Notes: generated by a model not told the origin, from the letters alone. Counted from the stretch's first letter, positions 49,737 to 62,357 are shown. The stretch is 64,000 nt of DNA from Crambe crambe (GCA_963924555.1 OZ004586.1:372001-436000), one strand, 5' to 3'. Program-made: numbers and translations.

Positions 49737-52700
49737 CTAACAGAGTGAGTGGAAATAATCCACCACTTCACTGTGACCCTCTGCTTGGGCCAGCTGGAGT
49801 GGAGTCTTGTTAAACATGTTTTTGATGTTTGTGGAGAAATGGAGATCTTCGACGAAATACTTGATAGTTGAAAGCTGACCAAACTCTGCTGCCCAGTGAA
49901 GTGCAGTGCCTCTATTCTTGTCTTGTAACATAGCGTTGCATCCTTTGACTTCGGTTAGATATCGGATGATGGATAGGTGTCCTTTGATGGCTGCAATATG
50001 TAAAGGTGTAGAATTGCTGTCATCCAGAGAATTGGGATCGCAGGCATGATTCTCTATGAGATTCTTGACGAGGTGGAGGTGACCTTCTTGTGAAGCAGAG
50101 TGAAGTGGTCGTCTTCCACACCAACCAGGAACATTAGGATTGCACTGCATAATGTTTATTAAATAGTCACAAACATCACTATGTCCATGAAGGGCTGCAT
50201 TGTGAAGTGGTGTGTTGTTCCGCTTGTTCCTACAGAGAGGATCACACCTCATGTCTTCACATAGATATTGCACTATTGATAAGTGCCCATCTTGTGCAGC
50301 AAGACCTAGGGGGGTGACATGCTCATCATTTCTACTCTCAGGGTCACACCCACACTCCATTATCAGGAACTTGACAATGGACAAGTGACCCCTCTGTGCA
50401 GCATCAAAAAGAGGTCCTCCACCATGCACACCACTAGGAAGGTTGGGGTCACAATTGCAGTCGTGGATAAAATATTTCAATGTTTCGATGTGACCAAATT
50501 GAGCTGAAATGTGGATGGGAGAAGTCTGATACTTTGTGAAATCCTTGAAAATATCTTCCATCTTCATGAAGGTCAGCATTGACTCCATCAAGTACTTCAC
50601 TACTTTTAAATTTCCACCCATACAAGCTCTGTGTAGAGGTGAGTAACCTGACTCGTCCTGCTCAAGGGGATCGACTTGGTGCTTTTCGACTAGATACTGT
50701 ACTATGTTGAGATGACCTGCTTCAGCTGCTTGGTGTAATGGTGTCATTCCATATTGACCTAATGCTGCAGGGTTGCATAGCTCACTTTCGATCAGGTACT
50801 CCAGCACTTCCAATCTTGCATTGCTTGCTGCTCGATGTAGTGATGTATTATTGTTCGCATCTTTTGTTAAGGGGTTGAGTCCCTTTGTGATGAGACGCTT
50901 CACTTCTTCCAGGTCTCCTATTCGGCAGCATGATGCAATTCCAAGCTCTGCTTGGTGGTGGTTTCTGCTGAGACTATCATGTCCAGTCGTGGGTCCTTCA
51001 AGTCTCTCCCAACATAGTCCTGTCATGTGAGGGAAGGAAATTCTCACTCTAGTACTAACATAATAGAGGAATTGTTGACTTATTAGCTATAGAAGTCTGG
51101 AAATTTATGGATTGTGCCACAGACATTACAACCATTGTTTACAAGTAACAAATACATGGAAATCAAATACAAGTAAGCTGTAACCATGGATATTAAAACT
51201 AGCAAACATTAGGTGTGAGTAAAATTACTATGCTCCATTGTTTTCTTGATCTACCTATTAATAAATTTATCAGCGTTGAAGATATTCTTCTCTCATTAAA
51301 TGAAGTGACAAAACCCTTTCATAAGCTGTGTAGATGAGGGTTAAACTAAGTGGACTCTCTTTAATAGGGAACTTCATCCTGGCTCACTGAACCTCAGAAA
51401 GGTCTGCCTATTAAGCTCGATTATGCCCTAAAGTTATTATGTCTAAATGTAAAAGAATATGCTACATCATTTATTCTTCCCTAATTATTGAATTAGGTAG
51501 AACTAGTAGCACGTTGATATTTTTATGTTAGGGGAATGATGATTTTAAAATCCTTACCTGGAACACAGACATTACAATCATTGTTTACAAGTAACAGCAA
51601 TTAAAAAATACATTGAAACTAAATACAAATAAGCTGTAACCATGGATATTAAAATTAGTAAAAACCTGATGTAAATGAATATGCTTCCAAATAATGTTTT
51701 TATATTAGGAGGAATGATGACTTGTAAAATACTTACCTGGAACTCATCAGAGATATAGGTCCCGAGTCCTGATGTGAATATGCTTCCACCATCATCTGAG
51801 TGAGTGGCAATACCTGTTCCAGTGATGTCACTAACTGCACCAGATGCTGAGTCAGCATCGTCATCACCATCTCTACCCTTCACCTTAAGGGCAGCCATTT
51901 CCCCCACTAGAGAGAGGACAGGGTCTGGGTAGGAGAAGAGACATCAGATGACGTCTAATACCAATGGAGAGAACTCACCTTTTCCCTCATCATCAGTTGT
52001 GACCTGAGAAGAAAGATCGAGACTCTGGTCTCCATAGCTGATATTCACGAACCCCAGACTTTTCAGAGCAAGCTTTTGTTCTTCAGTAATAACATCTATC
52101 ATGTTGTTATCCAAAGTTCGGTATTTCATCTTGCAACCTTCATCAATACGCAGCAGTCGTAACACTGGACCTCCCAATGCAATTTTCATCCTTTTCTCTA
52201 GTTTTCCAAATTCTTCAATGGTCATTTTGTCAAGCTCTATTTTACTTTCCAGAGAGACAACTTTTTCTGATTTCTCTGCATTACCAAATGCATCACTTGG
52301 ACATTCACAAACTCGTCTTTTAGAATACTCCTGGATCTTTTGTTTAAAACTTTTAAGTGCCTCTTTATTTTCCCTTCCACCAAATTTCTTAATCCAAAGC
52401 TTTATAATATGATGATCATGAAAAGAGCAAAATCTAGACACTCTACGAAAAGCTTCAGTCATTGTATCAGAACCTTCCAACAATTTTTCTTCAAATTTCA
52501 TATCATAAAGATTAAGGAGGCTTAGAAAGTCATCGAATGTGTACGATTCTAGTACAGACTTCTGAAGACCAAAGATGAGTTTAACAAATCTAGTTTTAAT
52601 CTGTTCAGTTTCTTGATAAAGCCGACTCATTTTAATCTTTTTTTCATCTTCTGACATTCCATGAGTTGGGAGAAAAGGAAAATGTGGAATAAGTTCCACA

Positions 52701-53523
52701 AGACTTAGCACTGAAAAATTATAGTGATTAACACTTAGCATAGAAACACTTCAAATAACATACCTGAACTGGAGCTTGAACTGACAGTAGAGGCAGCAGA
52801 TTCTTGATATTGAGTTTTCAGTTGACCTGTTAAAGTAACAATGAGAATTGTACTTCATAGTTAGCCAATCTTTACCTTGTGCAATCTTTTGAGCAAGTCC
52901 TTCATGACCAATAGTTCTGAGTGCTCTCATCAAGCTCTCCCAGGTGGGTTTACCACTCTTCTTCATCACATTATCTTGCTGATTGAGCCAAGCCGAAACC
53001 ATATCTTCACGAAGAGGGTTCATCATCTTCAAGTTGTTATACTGAAGACCCAGTGCTAAACCCAACCGTATCAAGTCTTCTGGAAGTAGAGTTCCCAAAT
53101 ATTGGGTGACTTCAAAGAGATCATTCACTGTTAGTTGTGCTACAAAAGACAAACAAATGAAAAACAAACAAAAAACAAAAACAAAACAAAAAGGTGAAGA
53201 GATGGATGAGCTGAAGTAACAGTGTATGGGGAACTTGATATTGTTAGACTTACTCTCTGGGCCTGGGTTAGATTCGACATCACCACAGAGTATCAAGAGA
53301 GAGGGGAGAACTGTCTGTGCAAAGGACAAGTTGAGAATGGAGCCATGATCCCCCAGATCAGATTGAACACAGAAAGTGTTTGATGTGGGGGAAGAGAGAT
53401 CACCAACAAGCACTGGATAAAGAAAGCAGGAGTGTCTAGTTATCATTAAAGGAAGTTGGAAAATAATATCTAGAGGGAACAAAATTATAGACCTAGTTGC
53501 ATACCTTTGAGTGCTTCTTTCAT
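49737..53523 (-). CDS. 2A-Death-helical protein, gene F, stops before its ankyrin repeats
   Basis: Exons on the minus strand: 53505-53523 (MKEALK), 53254-53469 (leader, shifted acceptor as in B, adding DIIFQLPL), 52876-53139 (Death), 52764-52826, 51979-52710 (type I helical), 51737-51906 (acidic) and the ankyrin exon from 51019. A single T:A pair is missing at about 50921 compared with D (TATTCGG against TATTTCGG). The spliced frame therefore meets TAG at 50918-50920, 33 codons into the exon, and predicts 521 aa. The ankyrin frame downstream (49737-50935) is otherwise intact with 12 repeats, so the change is recent or a sequence error. The upstream block has lost about 95 bp including the kappaB-like site. 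The copy is a mosaic: leader like B, exons like E, last intron like D then B. Confidence 0.75.
53258..53281 (-). other. 2A motif of gene F
   Basis: DVESNPGP in the leader exon, preceded by LPSLLILCG. The leader is of the lengthened B type. Confidence 0.9.
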
Positions 53524-56500
53524 GTTTGCACAGTGAAATTCTCGAAATGATCTATGGCAGTTTGTTATGGGATAATTGTTGATTGAGCTTGTAGAAGTTG
53601 ATTATAAGCTTTCTACGAGCCCCACCTCCAAGGACCAAGACGTTTGAAATCCGTAACTAGGTTATCACTGAGTTTAATTATTGTAGGACTTTAGTTCAAT
53701 GAATGGTAATTCTAGAACTGTGATACAGTTATTTCAGGACAATTTTGTCGCTTTTTGATCACAAGCTTTTCGACGAGCCCCACCTCCAAGACGTTTGAAT
53801 CCCGGAAACTAGAGTTTATCGCAGGACTTCAACTTTAACGCGCACGTGCAGTTAGTAATAATACGAGCCCCACCCAGCTATCAGAAGGAGCATGCGCACA
53901 AGAGAACTGGCATAATAATACAGTAATATAACAAAAAGAGACTAATAGTTAAAGTTTCAAGTTCAAGTTTACTAGCTAGCTAGGAATTTCCAGTTCTCAA
54001 GTGTTGACTTGTCGACATCCATCAATTCCATTCCCATTCATGTCCATGATGGCTCCAGAACGGTACACCAGAAAACAGTCCAGAACTCCAAGAGTACGTG
54101 TACACATGTCCTGTCTCTTGATCTCATTCAGATCTGCTTCTGTGAAAGCGAAGGTCACTTCTGGGAGGTTATCAGTCAAGAGTCTTCCTCCATTCAGTTG
54201 GTGCTGAGTATCAGGATCAATAGGTATGGGCATAAAGGTCTCGTTGTTGATGAGTGCAAGGTAATCAAAGATCAGTGAAGTGGCATTGACTGTTTCATCA
54301 AATCTTAAGGTCAACTCCCCACGATTCATATCGATGGCAAAGTTGAGGAGTCTTGGTGGGGTGGTGTCAGGGATAAAAGAGCTCACAGAGAAAGTTGGAG
54401 ACTGAAGAACAGAATTACCATCCATGTCCATAATGGCGATGCTTGTGAGGGAGAGGTAGAGGCTCGAGTTATCCACTGCAAGCGTTTCACGAATCTTTAT
54501 CTGGTTGAGGTCATCGTTGGTCAGGACGATGCTAATGATGTTGAGTGGAGGTGATACAGAGACATATTGTCCACTGAGGGAGTAGGATGGAGAAGATGTT
54601 GAAGCATGATCAAAGAGATTGATACCACTTGTATCCAAACTTGATGAGTTCACTGTCTCTGAGAATGTTAAGGTCAGAGTCCCACTGTTAGCATCGAAAT
54701 AGAATCCAGTGAGAACAGGGTTAATAGTGTCTCGTTGGTAACTCGTCACTCTGATGGCACCACTAGGGGGAATTCCCACCACTGAGTTCCTGAATGTATC
54801 GTCGATGGTATCTTGTGAGAAGAAGATGTATCATTTTCAGATGTCGCTAACAGCTTTATCTCGTTGAGGTCAGAGGTGCTCAGGCTAATGACCACCTGGG
54901 GCAGGTTGCTGGCCTGCATGGTCCGGCTGGTGTTCAGAGTGTATGTTAAGTTGTCTCCAGTGATGTTGACACCTGAAGCAAGGGTGATCTGAGAGACATC
55001 AAGCGATTGGAAATCCACAGACTCATTGAAGGAGAGAGTCAGAGTTTCAGCTGTGACGTCCAATGAAAATCCCAGAAGTGAAGGAGGGGTGGAGTCTGGA
55101 GTGTACCTGCTAACTGGTATTGCATTCAGTCCACTGAGGATCGGTATGACTGGATATCCTGAGACGTCCAATATAGTGTTGTTGGTCAAAGTGACCCAGG
55201 TGGAGGTATTGGTGCAAGCTATGTCCCTCGTTTTCAAAACATTGAGGTCGTCGTTGGTGATCTCTGCGACCACAACAGGGGCATCATTAGTCGTCACAAG
55301 CCTTCCATTAGTGAGGGTGTGAGAAGAAGCTTGAAATCCCATGGATGTCTGTTGGAGAGTAATCCCTGTTAAATCAATGGTGGATACATCAACTGTCTCA
55401 GAGAAGTACAGAGTCAGGTAGCCATTATTGAGGTCGATATCGAAGCTTTGGAGGACAGGGTTAACAGTGTCTTCAACAAACGCACTTGCTTGTAGAGCAG
55501 AGTTGGCTGAGATTTCAGCAACTGCATTGCCATTGAAGTCACTGATAAAGCTGGGGATGATGCGTAGGAAGGAAGATCCAATGTCGACGAGGAGATCCAA
55601 ATTCTGCTTGATGAGGTTCAAGTCCTCCAGAGTTATGGTTAAAATGACTTCAAGATGATCTGCAGTTGTGGATTCACCTCCAGTTAGAGTGACTTCTTGC
55701 ACACGACTCCCTGCTCTCTGTTGAGCTTGCAGAGTCAAGAATGTCTCATTGATTGTTCCAACGTCAATGGGCTCATCGAAATTCAGAATCAAAGTGCTGG
55801 CGTTGACGTTCACTACAAAGCTGGTCAAACGAGGACTGATGAAATCTCCATAGAAGTCGGCGATGCAGTTTGTAGTAGAGATGATGGGCACACCAATCAT
55901 TGAGAGGTCTCTTACTGCATTGTCTCTGAGAAAAACGCAAGTGTTGTTATCGTCTGTTCCCAAGTCTAAGTTTGTTTTCAAGCTATAGAGATCTGCCTGA
56001 CCCAGGGTGATGGTGATCTGGGTGGAGTCAACTCTTGAAGCATTGCTGTCTCTCAGAGTGAACCGATTGCTTCCCATATCATCAGATTGGATCTCAATGT
56101 TGGAGATTTGAACACTAGATGCATCCACTGTCTCGTCAAATGTCAAAATCAGCTCCTCGGAGGTGAGGTTGAGGGAGAACCGAAGGAGAACAGGAGGAGT
56201 CATGTCAGTCATGAAGGTACTGGAGAGAGCACTGCCATTGGAAACAGCAACAACAGGAAGATCAAAGAAGTTCCTGACAAGGTCAGAGGTGAGAGAAATG
56301 AAGGTATTTGTAGGTGCTGTGGCAAGAGTGGTGATTGCCTTGATTGCATCTGCATCAGCATCTGAGAGGAAGATGTTGACTTCTACCAAGTTTTCCAGGT
56401 TTGCCTGACTGGTCGTTGTTAGTGTGTAAGAACTGGAAGAGGCACCGGACCGTCTTCCCTGTAAAGTCAGCTCTCTGATATCAAATGAAGAGATGTTGAC

Positions 56501-59006
56501 TGCTTCTGAGAAAGTGAGAGTGAGGATTCTTGCATTTAGATCGAGATTAAATGAAGTGACGATTGGCTGAGTGGCATCAGTAAGGAATTCACTTGCTGTT
56601 ATCGGATTGGTCGGTGGGACAAACACAACATCATTGGAGTTGTAATCACTCGTAAGGTCACTTGTTATGGAGAGTAAAGTGTTCAGTCTTGAAGAAGCAA
56701 GATCAGGTCGACTCTTTAACTCATTGAGGTCGTTTTGTGTCAACTGGAAGGTGACTATGTGAGGAGTCGAAGAATAGTTTATGAAAGAACTTCCTCCAGT
56801 GAGGGTGTACTGAATAGAGGATGGAGCTGTTGTGACATTCATGTTGTCAGAACCACTTGTCATTCCTGAATCTGAGGCTGAGCCTGATGCTGACCCACTG
56901 CCAGAAGTAGCGGGATCAGGTCTGGCTAGGAAAGTGATGGTTGAAACAGTGAGGAGAGGAATGCGGACTGTCTCAGAGAAGGTCAGAATGAGTACCTCAC
57001 CCTGGAGGTCAAGTGTGAAGTTGAGCAGGACTGGAGCTGTGGTATCCATGGTGATGTTTGTCACTTGAGTTGGGATTGTGTTGTTACAGTAATAATTGGA
57101 GGTGGAATCTTGAATCGAGCGCTCACTCAGAAGGACAAAAGTATCGGTGATTTCAGTAGCAAGAGCCTCATTTGCCAGTAGCAAGTCAAGATCAAAATTG
57201 GAGAGCATGAGGTTTATAATCCTCGTGTATTCTCCAGTGTTGAATGTACCAGAAGTGAGGCGATATCTCTCCCCCATTGTCCCATTATTGTTAAGTACTG
57301 TTAACATTGTCGGATCAAATGTTGAAGTGTTAACAGTCTCGTTGAAGGTCAAAACATCAAACCAACATTCAGATCAAAGTCAAAACTTTCCAGACTGGGA
57401 CAGTCACTGTCGGAAGTGAAATAAATGCTCCAAGATTGACTCCAGGGACTCTTATTGGGTTGGAGAACTGGTCTTGGATGAAGTTGGGTGAAAATGTATT
57501 TCCTTGTTGAGTAGCCAGAGTGATGATGGATTTGATGTTGTTGACATCCTCTGTAGACATCTGGAAGATGATGATCGTACTGCTCTCGTTTACCATCAGA
57601 GGGACGGGGGAAAACCCTGTCAGACTATAATTGCTGGATGTTGGATTCCAAGAAGGATCTGCAAACTGGAACAAAACTACTTCAGTTGGATCAAACGAGG
57701 TCACATTTACAGACTCTGAGAAGAAGAAAGTGATTGTGCCGAGGTTGAGGTCAAACTCGAATGAAAGCAGTTCAGGAGGTGTGAAGTCGAGTGAGATATT
57801 GCTTACTTCCAGGGCATCACCAGAGTCTATCACTGCCAAGGGATTTCTAAATGTATCCATTATGACATTGGAATTCACAGTGATGTAAGTGTTGTCCTGA
57901 TTGGTTGCCAGTCCAGTCAAATCCTTAATCATATTGAGATCAAACTGTTAGAGCTGGATCACAATTTCAGGTGAATTTGTCATGGAGAGATTGGAATAGC
58001 TGGAGAGACTGACAGAAGAAGTGATGTTTGTGAGTTCAGGGTCAGACTGAAGAGTGATTCCAGTTACATCAAAAGTGCTCACATTAACAGTTTCCGTGAA
58101 TGACAAAATGAGAATTTCTCAATCCAAGTCTAACAAGAATGACAGCAATTGTGGGTCGGTCAGTTCAGGGGAGAAGACAGTTACAGGAACGGCATTGGTG
58201 TTTGGAATTGGAGCAAGTCTGTTGGAACTCATATCCACAATTGCCGATTCCGTGACAGAAAGGAAGGTCATCTCGTTACTCACCCCAATAGAATCCAGCT
58301 GCTTTATGCGATTAAGATCCTGTGTGCTAATATTCACCATGATTACAGTCCCATTTATGCTACTGGTGAAACTCATGTCAGAGAGAGAGTACAGTGGTTC
58401 TGTTGAATTGGCTTCAGACTGGAGTGATATCTGTGTTACATCAAGTGAATCTGCATTAACCGTTTCACTGAAAGTCAGTGTTAGGATTTCCTGATCGAGA
58501 TCAAGATCAAATGCTTGGAGTTGAGGTGACACAGTATCACTGGTGAATTGTTCAGCTTGTCTGGGCATGGTGATGGGGAGCACAGGATTTGAATTCATAT
58601 CTTGAATCAGAGTCTCAGTTAGAGTCAGGAAAGTGTCAGTAATATCAGTGGCTAACTCTGTTAGGAATTTAATTGCATTGAGATCAGGAGTGCTGAGATT
58701 TAATGCCAGATAAGAAGAGTGGTCAGTGTTCAGAAGTTGGCCTCCCCAGTTAGTGAATATGATTGTGTTCCTGGAAATATGCCTCTGTGGAAGGTGACCT
58801 GAGTGACCTCGAATGTGGTGATGTTCATAGTCTCGGAGAAATTGAAGTAGAGGACCTCCATTGTGAGGTTGATGCCAGGTAAGGCCTGATTTCATCCTCC
58901 ACGTAAGTCTGAGCTGAAAGCACTGAAGTGTTAGAAATTGGAACTATACCAAGTCCGACCATGTCAAAGATGGAACTGGAATCAAGAACGAGATAAGTGG
59001 AGGGAT

Positions 59007-59265
59007 TTGAATACTGAGGATAGGAGGCAAAGATAGAAAAATATCCGTTGCGCGCGGGAAAAAATTTTGCCCGACGACGCACACTTTAATCATAAATAAT
59101 GCATTTTTCGTCGACACTAACAGCTAGCCAGCAACTAGAAATAACCTGTTACAGGCTTGGAAGCCTTGACATGTTCGTTTTTAGAACTAGAATTTAATAA
59201 GTGTTATAATTTAGTGCTAGCAAGCGAGGAGCCTCTGCCTCAATGGTAGTTACGCCCCTGCATTG
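59007..59265. mobile_element. Short insertion of unknown type in the giant-gene copy
   Basis: About 260 bp absent from the equivalent place in the intact gene (between GTGGAGG and GCATTGCT, about 15782). It has no open frame and no clear terminal repeat. It could be a SINE or a fragment of one. Confidence 0.45.
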
Positions 59266-59943
59266 CTCGAAGCAAAAACTGGGAGTCAACGTATTTCATC
59301 AGAATCGAATCTGCTGAGGTTGACCACAATGGTGGGGTTGGAGACGAGAGACGTGACTATGCTATTGGTGAGAGTGTGGGAGAGAGTCGTGTTGTCGTCA
59401 AACACTTCCTCACTTTGAAGTGTGACTCCATTGATAGCAAAGGAACTGGTGTTCAGAAGACAAGAGTGAGGAGATTAAAGGTGAGATTTAGATCATAACT
59501 GATGAGAGATGGTGGTGTGGTGTCATCTGTGAAGTTCCTCACAGGTTCAGGGATGACAAAATCCTCGACAGAATTCCCATCCATGTCCTCAATGAGGTAA
59601 GAAGTTATCATGAGATATGTGTCGTTAGGCGAAGTTGCTAGACTGTCAATTCTCTTCAAATTGTCCTCGTCCTCTCTTAGTATCTGGATCTCTATGACAG
59701 GTGGATTTTGCATCCTGACTCTTCCCTCCAACAACTGGTATTGCAGGAAATATGGTATTTCCGACTCCACAATTGTGACAGCAGTGAAATTGATCGTGGA
59801 TATGTTCACAGTCTCTGAGAATCCTAATGTTAATGTGACTCCATCCATGTCCAGATCGAAGAACTCCAGAACAGGACTGCTGATATCCTCTGGGGTAGTT
59901 AGCAACTCTCAACTGAGACACAGTGAGGTTATTGCCCGCCATT

Positions 59944-60068
59944 TGTTAATATGGTAGTTAGTATTGCAGCAAGACAGTATAAAAGACCTTCAGTGATGTT
60001 CATGTATTTCTTCTTGTAAGGTCGAAAGCTCAGATCAAGAAACCAATCAAACCTTACTGGTAGTATAT
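59944..60068. mobile_element. Second short insertion in the giant-gene copy
   Basis: About 120 bp between GCCCGCCAT and ATCAACAATGG, absent at about 16478 in the intact gene. No features were recognised. Confidence 0.4.
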
Positions 60069-60307
60069 CAACAATGGCAGTGGGGAGGACCCTCAATGAT
60101 GTATCAAGCAAGCTGACCAGTAGCTAGATTTGTAAGGAATTTAAGCTCTGGAGAACAGGTGGGATGACATCTTAAAAGAACATATCGACTTGAAAAGTGT
60201 CATTCTGCGATACCTCCACAATATTATTTCCAAACACATCTTCAACAAGGTTAGAGTTGATTCGGATAAAGTTGTTATTCTCTTCAGTAATCAACTCATA
60301 CAATTGC

Positions 60308-60629
60308 AGATTGGAACCTAGCAGTGGAGAGTTAGTTATACTAAAATCAGGTAGATATCTCTCTCTTCTTCACTCCAGGTGGCTCTGTAATGCCCACCGT
60401 CAAGCCTAGGCCTAGGATAAATTCCATGACAGCCATTGTTTGGAGTTTCTTTGAGAACATGTCCAAGAAGTCTAAGAGTAGTGGTAACCATCTCCAACAC
60501 TCTGCTGAGCTGGAAGACAGTGGCTTTCAGGTAGAAGACTCACAGGATAAGCTATCTGAGTGTATCTTAATGATCACGCATTGTCTTTTGATGCAGAGTC
60601 CTCAAGCTGGTGTCCTGAATGATATATGA
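60308..60629 (+). pseudogene. 3' exons of the MAP3K-like gene, copy 4
   Basis: Penultimate exon 60379-60530 (VTPTVKPRPRINSMTAIV, SGNHLQHSAELEDSGFQ) and last exon 60597-60629 ending LNDI. The exons upstream are missing, and the left neighbour is the broken giant-gene copy. Confidence 0.7.
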
Positions 60630-61079
60630 ACCCTTTCCACTGTTCTGTTAAAAATAACATGACTGTGTGAAATTCATTGTTTTGTATAATACCATGATTA
60701 ATACTATGAAGCTCCACCCACCAGTGATTCAGAGGGTAATTAAACTAGAATATGACATTCTGTTCACCACATCAAAGGAAGTTAACGTTCTCCACATCAA
60801 AGGATCTACCCACCAGTGTTTCAGAGAGGTAATTAAGACACATCAAAAGAATTCACCGCATCAAAGGAAGTTACAACCACATCAAAGGAATTATGTCCTG
60901 CATCATGTGAATATTATTTTTTGGCGCTTTATTTTGAAATAATATATTATACAAACAAAATCCACAAAATTATAATGTGAGAAGTGAAAGAAAAAGTGTA
61001 AGTGAGTGAGGGGAACCAAAATTATTACAAAATGAACACAAGACAATAACTAGTGGTAAGTGCATAGTTATGGAGGAGA
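60630..61079. other. Convergent intergenic gap, unit G
   Basis: No gene. CATCAAAGGAA words at about 60770-60890 and AATAAA on the minus strand at 60928-60933. Confidence 0.6.
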
Positions 61080-62357
61080 CTAACTGTGTGAGTGGAAATA
61101 ATCCACCACTTCACTGTGATCCTCTGCTTGGGCCAGCTGGAGTGGAGTCTTGTTAAACACGTTTTTAATGTTTGGGGAGCAATGGAGATCTTCAATGAAA
61201 TACTTAACAGTGTCAAGCCGACCAAATTTTGCTGCCCAGTGGAGTGCAGTGTATCCATTCTTGTCTTGTAACATAGCGTTGCATCCTATGACTTCAGTTA
61301 GATATCGGATGATGGGTAGGTATCCATTCATGGCTGCAATATGTAAAGGTGTATAATTGTTGTCATCCAGAGAATTGGGGTTGCAGGCATGTTTCTCTAT
61401 GAGATTCTTGACAACAGGGAGGTGACGTTCTTGTGAAGCATGGTGAAGTGGTCGACTTCCATACTCACCAGGAACATTAGGATTGCACTGCATAATGTTT
61501 ATTAAATAGTCACAAACATCACTATGTCCATGACGGGCTGCACTGTGAAGTGGTGTGTTGTTCCACTTGTCCCTACAGAGAGGATCACACCTCATGTCTT
61601 CACATAGATATTGCACTATTGATAACTGCCCATTAGCTGCAGCAAGATGTAGGGGGGTGACATGATCATCATCTCTACTCTCAGGGTCACACCCACACTC
61701 CATTATCAGGAACTTGACAATGGACAAGTGACCCCCCCGTGCAGCAAGATGGATAGGTCCTGGGCCTCCACCATGCACACCAGTTCCTAGGTTGGGGTCA
61801 CAATTGCAGTCTTGGATAAAATATTTCAATATTTCGATGTGACCAAATAGAGCTGCCATGTGGATGGGAGAAGTGTGATACTTTGTTAAAATATCTTCCA
61901 TCTTCATGGAGGTCAGCATTGTCTCCATCAAGAACTTCACTACTTCTAAATTTCCGCCCTGACAAGCTCTGTGTAGAGGTAAAAAACCATACTCATCCTG
62001 CTCGAGGTGATTGACTTGGTGCTTGTCGACTAGATACTGTACTATGTTGAGATGACCTTTTAGAGCTGCTTCGTGTAATGGTGTCATTCCAAGTCGACCC
62101 AACGCCGCAGGGTTGCATAGTTCACTTTCGATCAGGTACTCGAATATTTCCAATCTTCCAAAGTGAGCTGCTAGATGTAGTGGTGTATGATTGTCTACAT
62201 CTTTAGTTAAGGGGTTGAGTCCCTTTTTGATCAAATGCTTCACTTCTTCCAGGTCTCCTTTTGCGGAAGCATGATGCAACAAGTTCTGCTTGGTGGTGGT
62301 TTCTGCTGAGACTATCATGTCCAGTTGTGGGTCCTTCAAGTCTCTCCCAACATAGTC
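61080..62357 (-). pseudogene. Orphan ankyrin exon G
   Basis: Open frame of 425 codons from the usual acceptor (GACAG/GACTATGTTGGG) to the stop, with 12 ankyrin repeats. It is the most diverged copy: repeats 2, 6 and 7 read TPLHLAA, and the usual GPLFDAAQ of repeat 6 is GPIHLAARGGH, closer to the ankyrin consensus. Its 5' exons are gone; homology to the family intron fades near 62490 and unrelated sequence follows. The frame is open and the substitutions look conservative, so it could be an exon used by another transcript or a recent loss. There is no start context of its own. Confidence 0.6.

Larger units (their letters stand above)
53997..60305 (-). pseudogene. Decayed copy of the 3' third of the giant repeat gene
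   Basis: High similarity by eye to 10748-16910 (repeats about 28-44 of the giant protein), and the match continues into the gene B-type leader at 53254-53990. The longest open parts are 53997-54782, 54746-57352 and 57369-57932. It is broken by several small deletions (for example near 54830, 57350 and 57500), a stop near 57948, a loss of about 210 bp near 60140 and two insertions (59007-59265 and 59944-60068). No start is available. Beyond 60305 it meets 3' exons of the MAP3K-like gene. It is clearly a recent duplicate that is no longer maintained. Confidence 0.85.

Noticed and set aside
49737-51047. Ankyrin protein starting at an intronic ATG at 51047 in gene F
   Set aside because: The first 40 or so codons are intron and off-frame exon sequence; the long frame arises from the one-base loss at about 50921.
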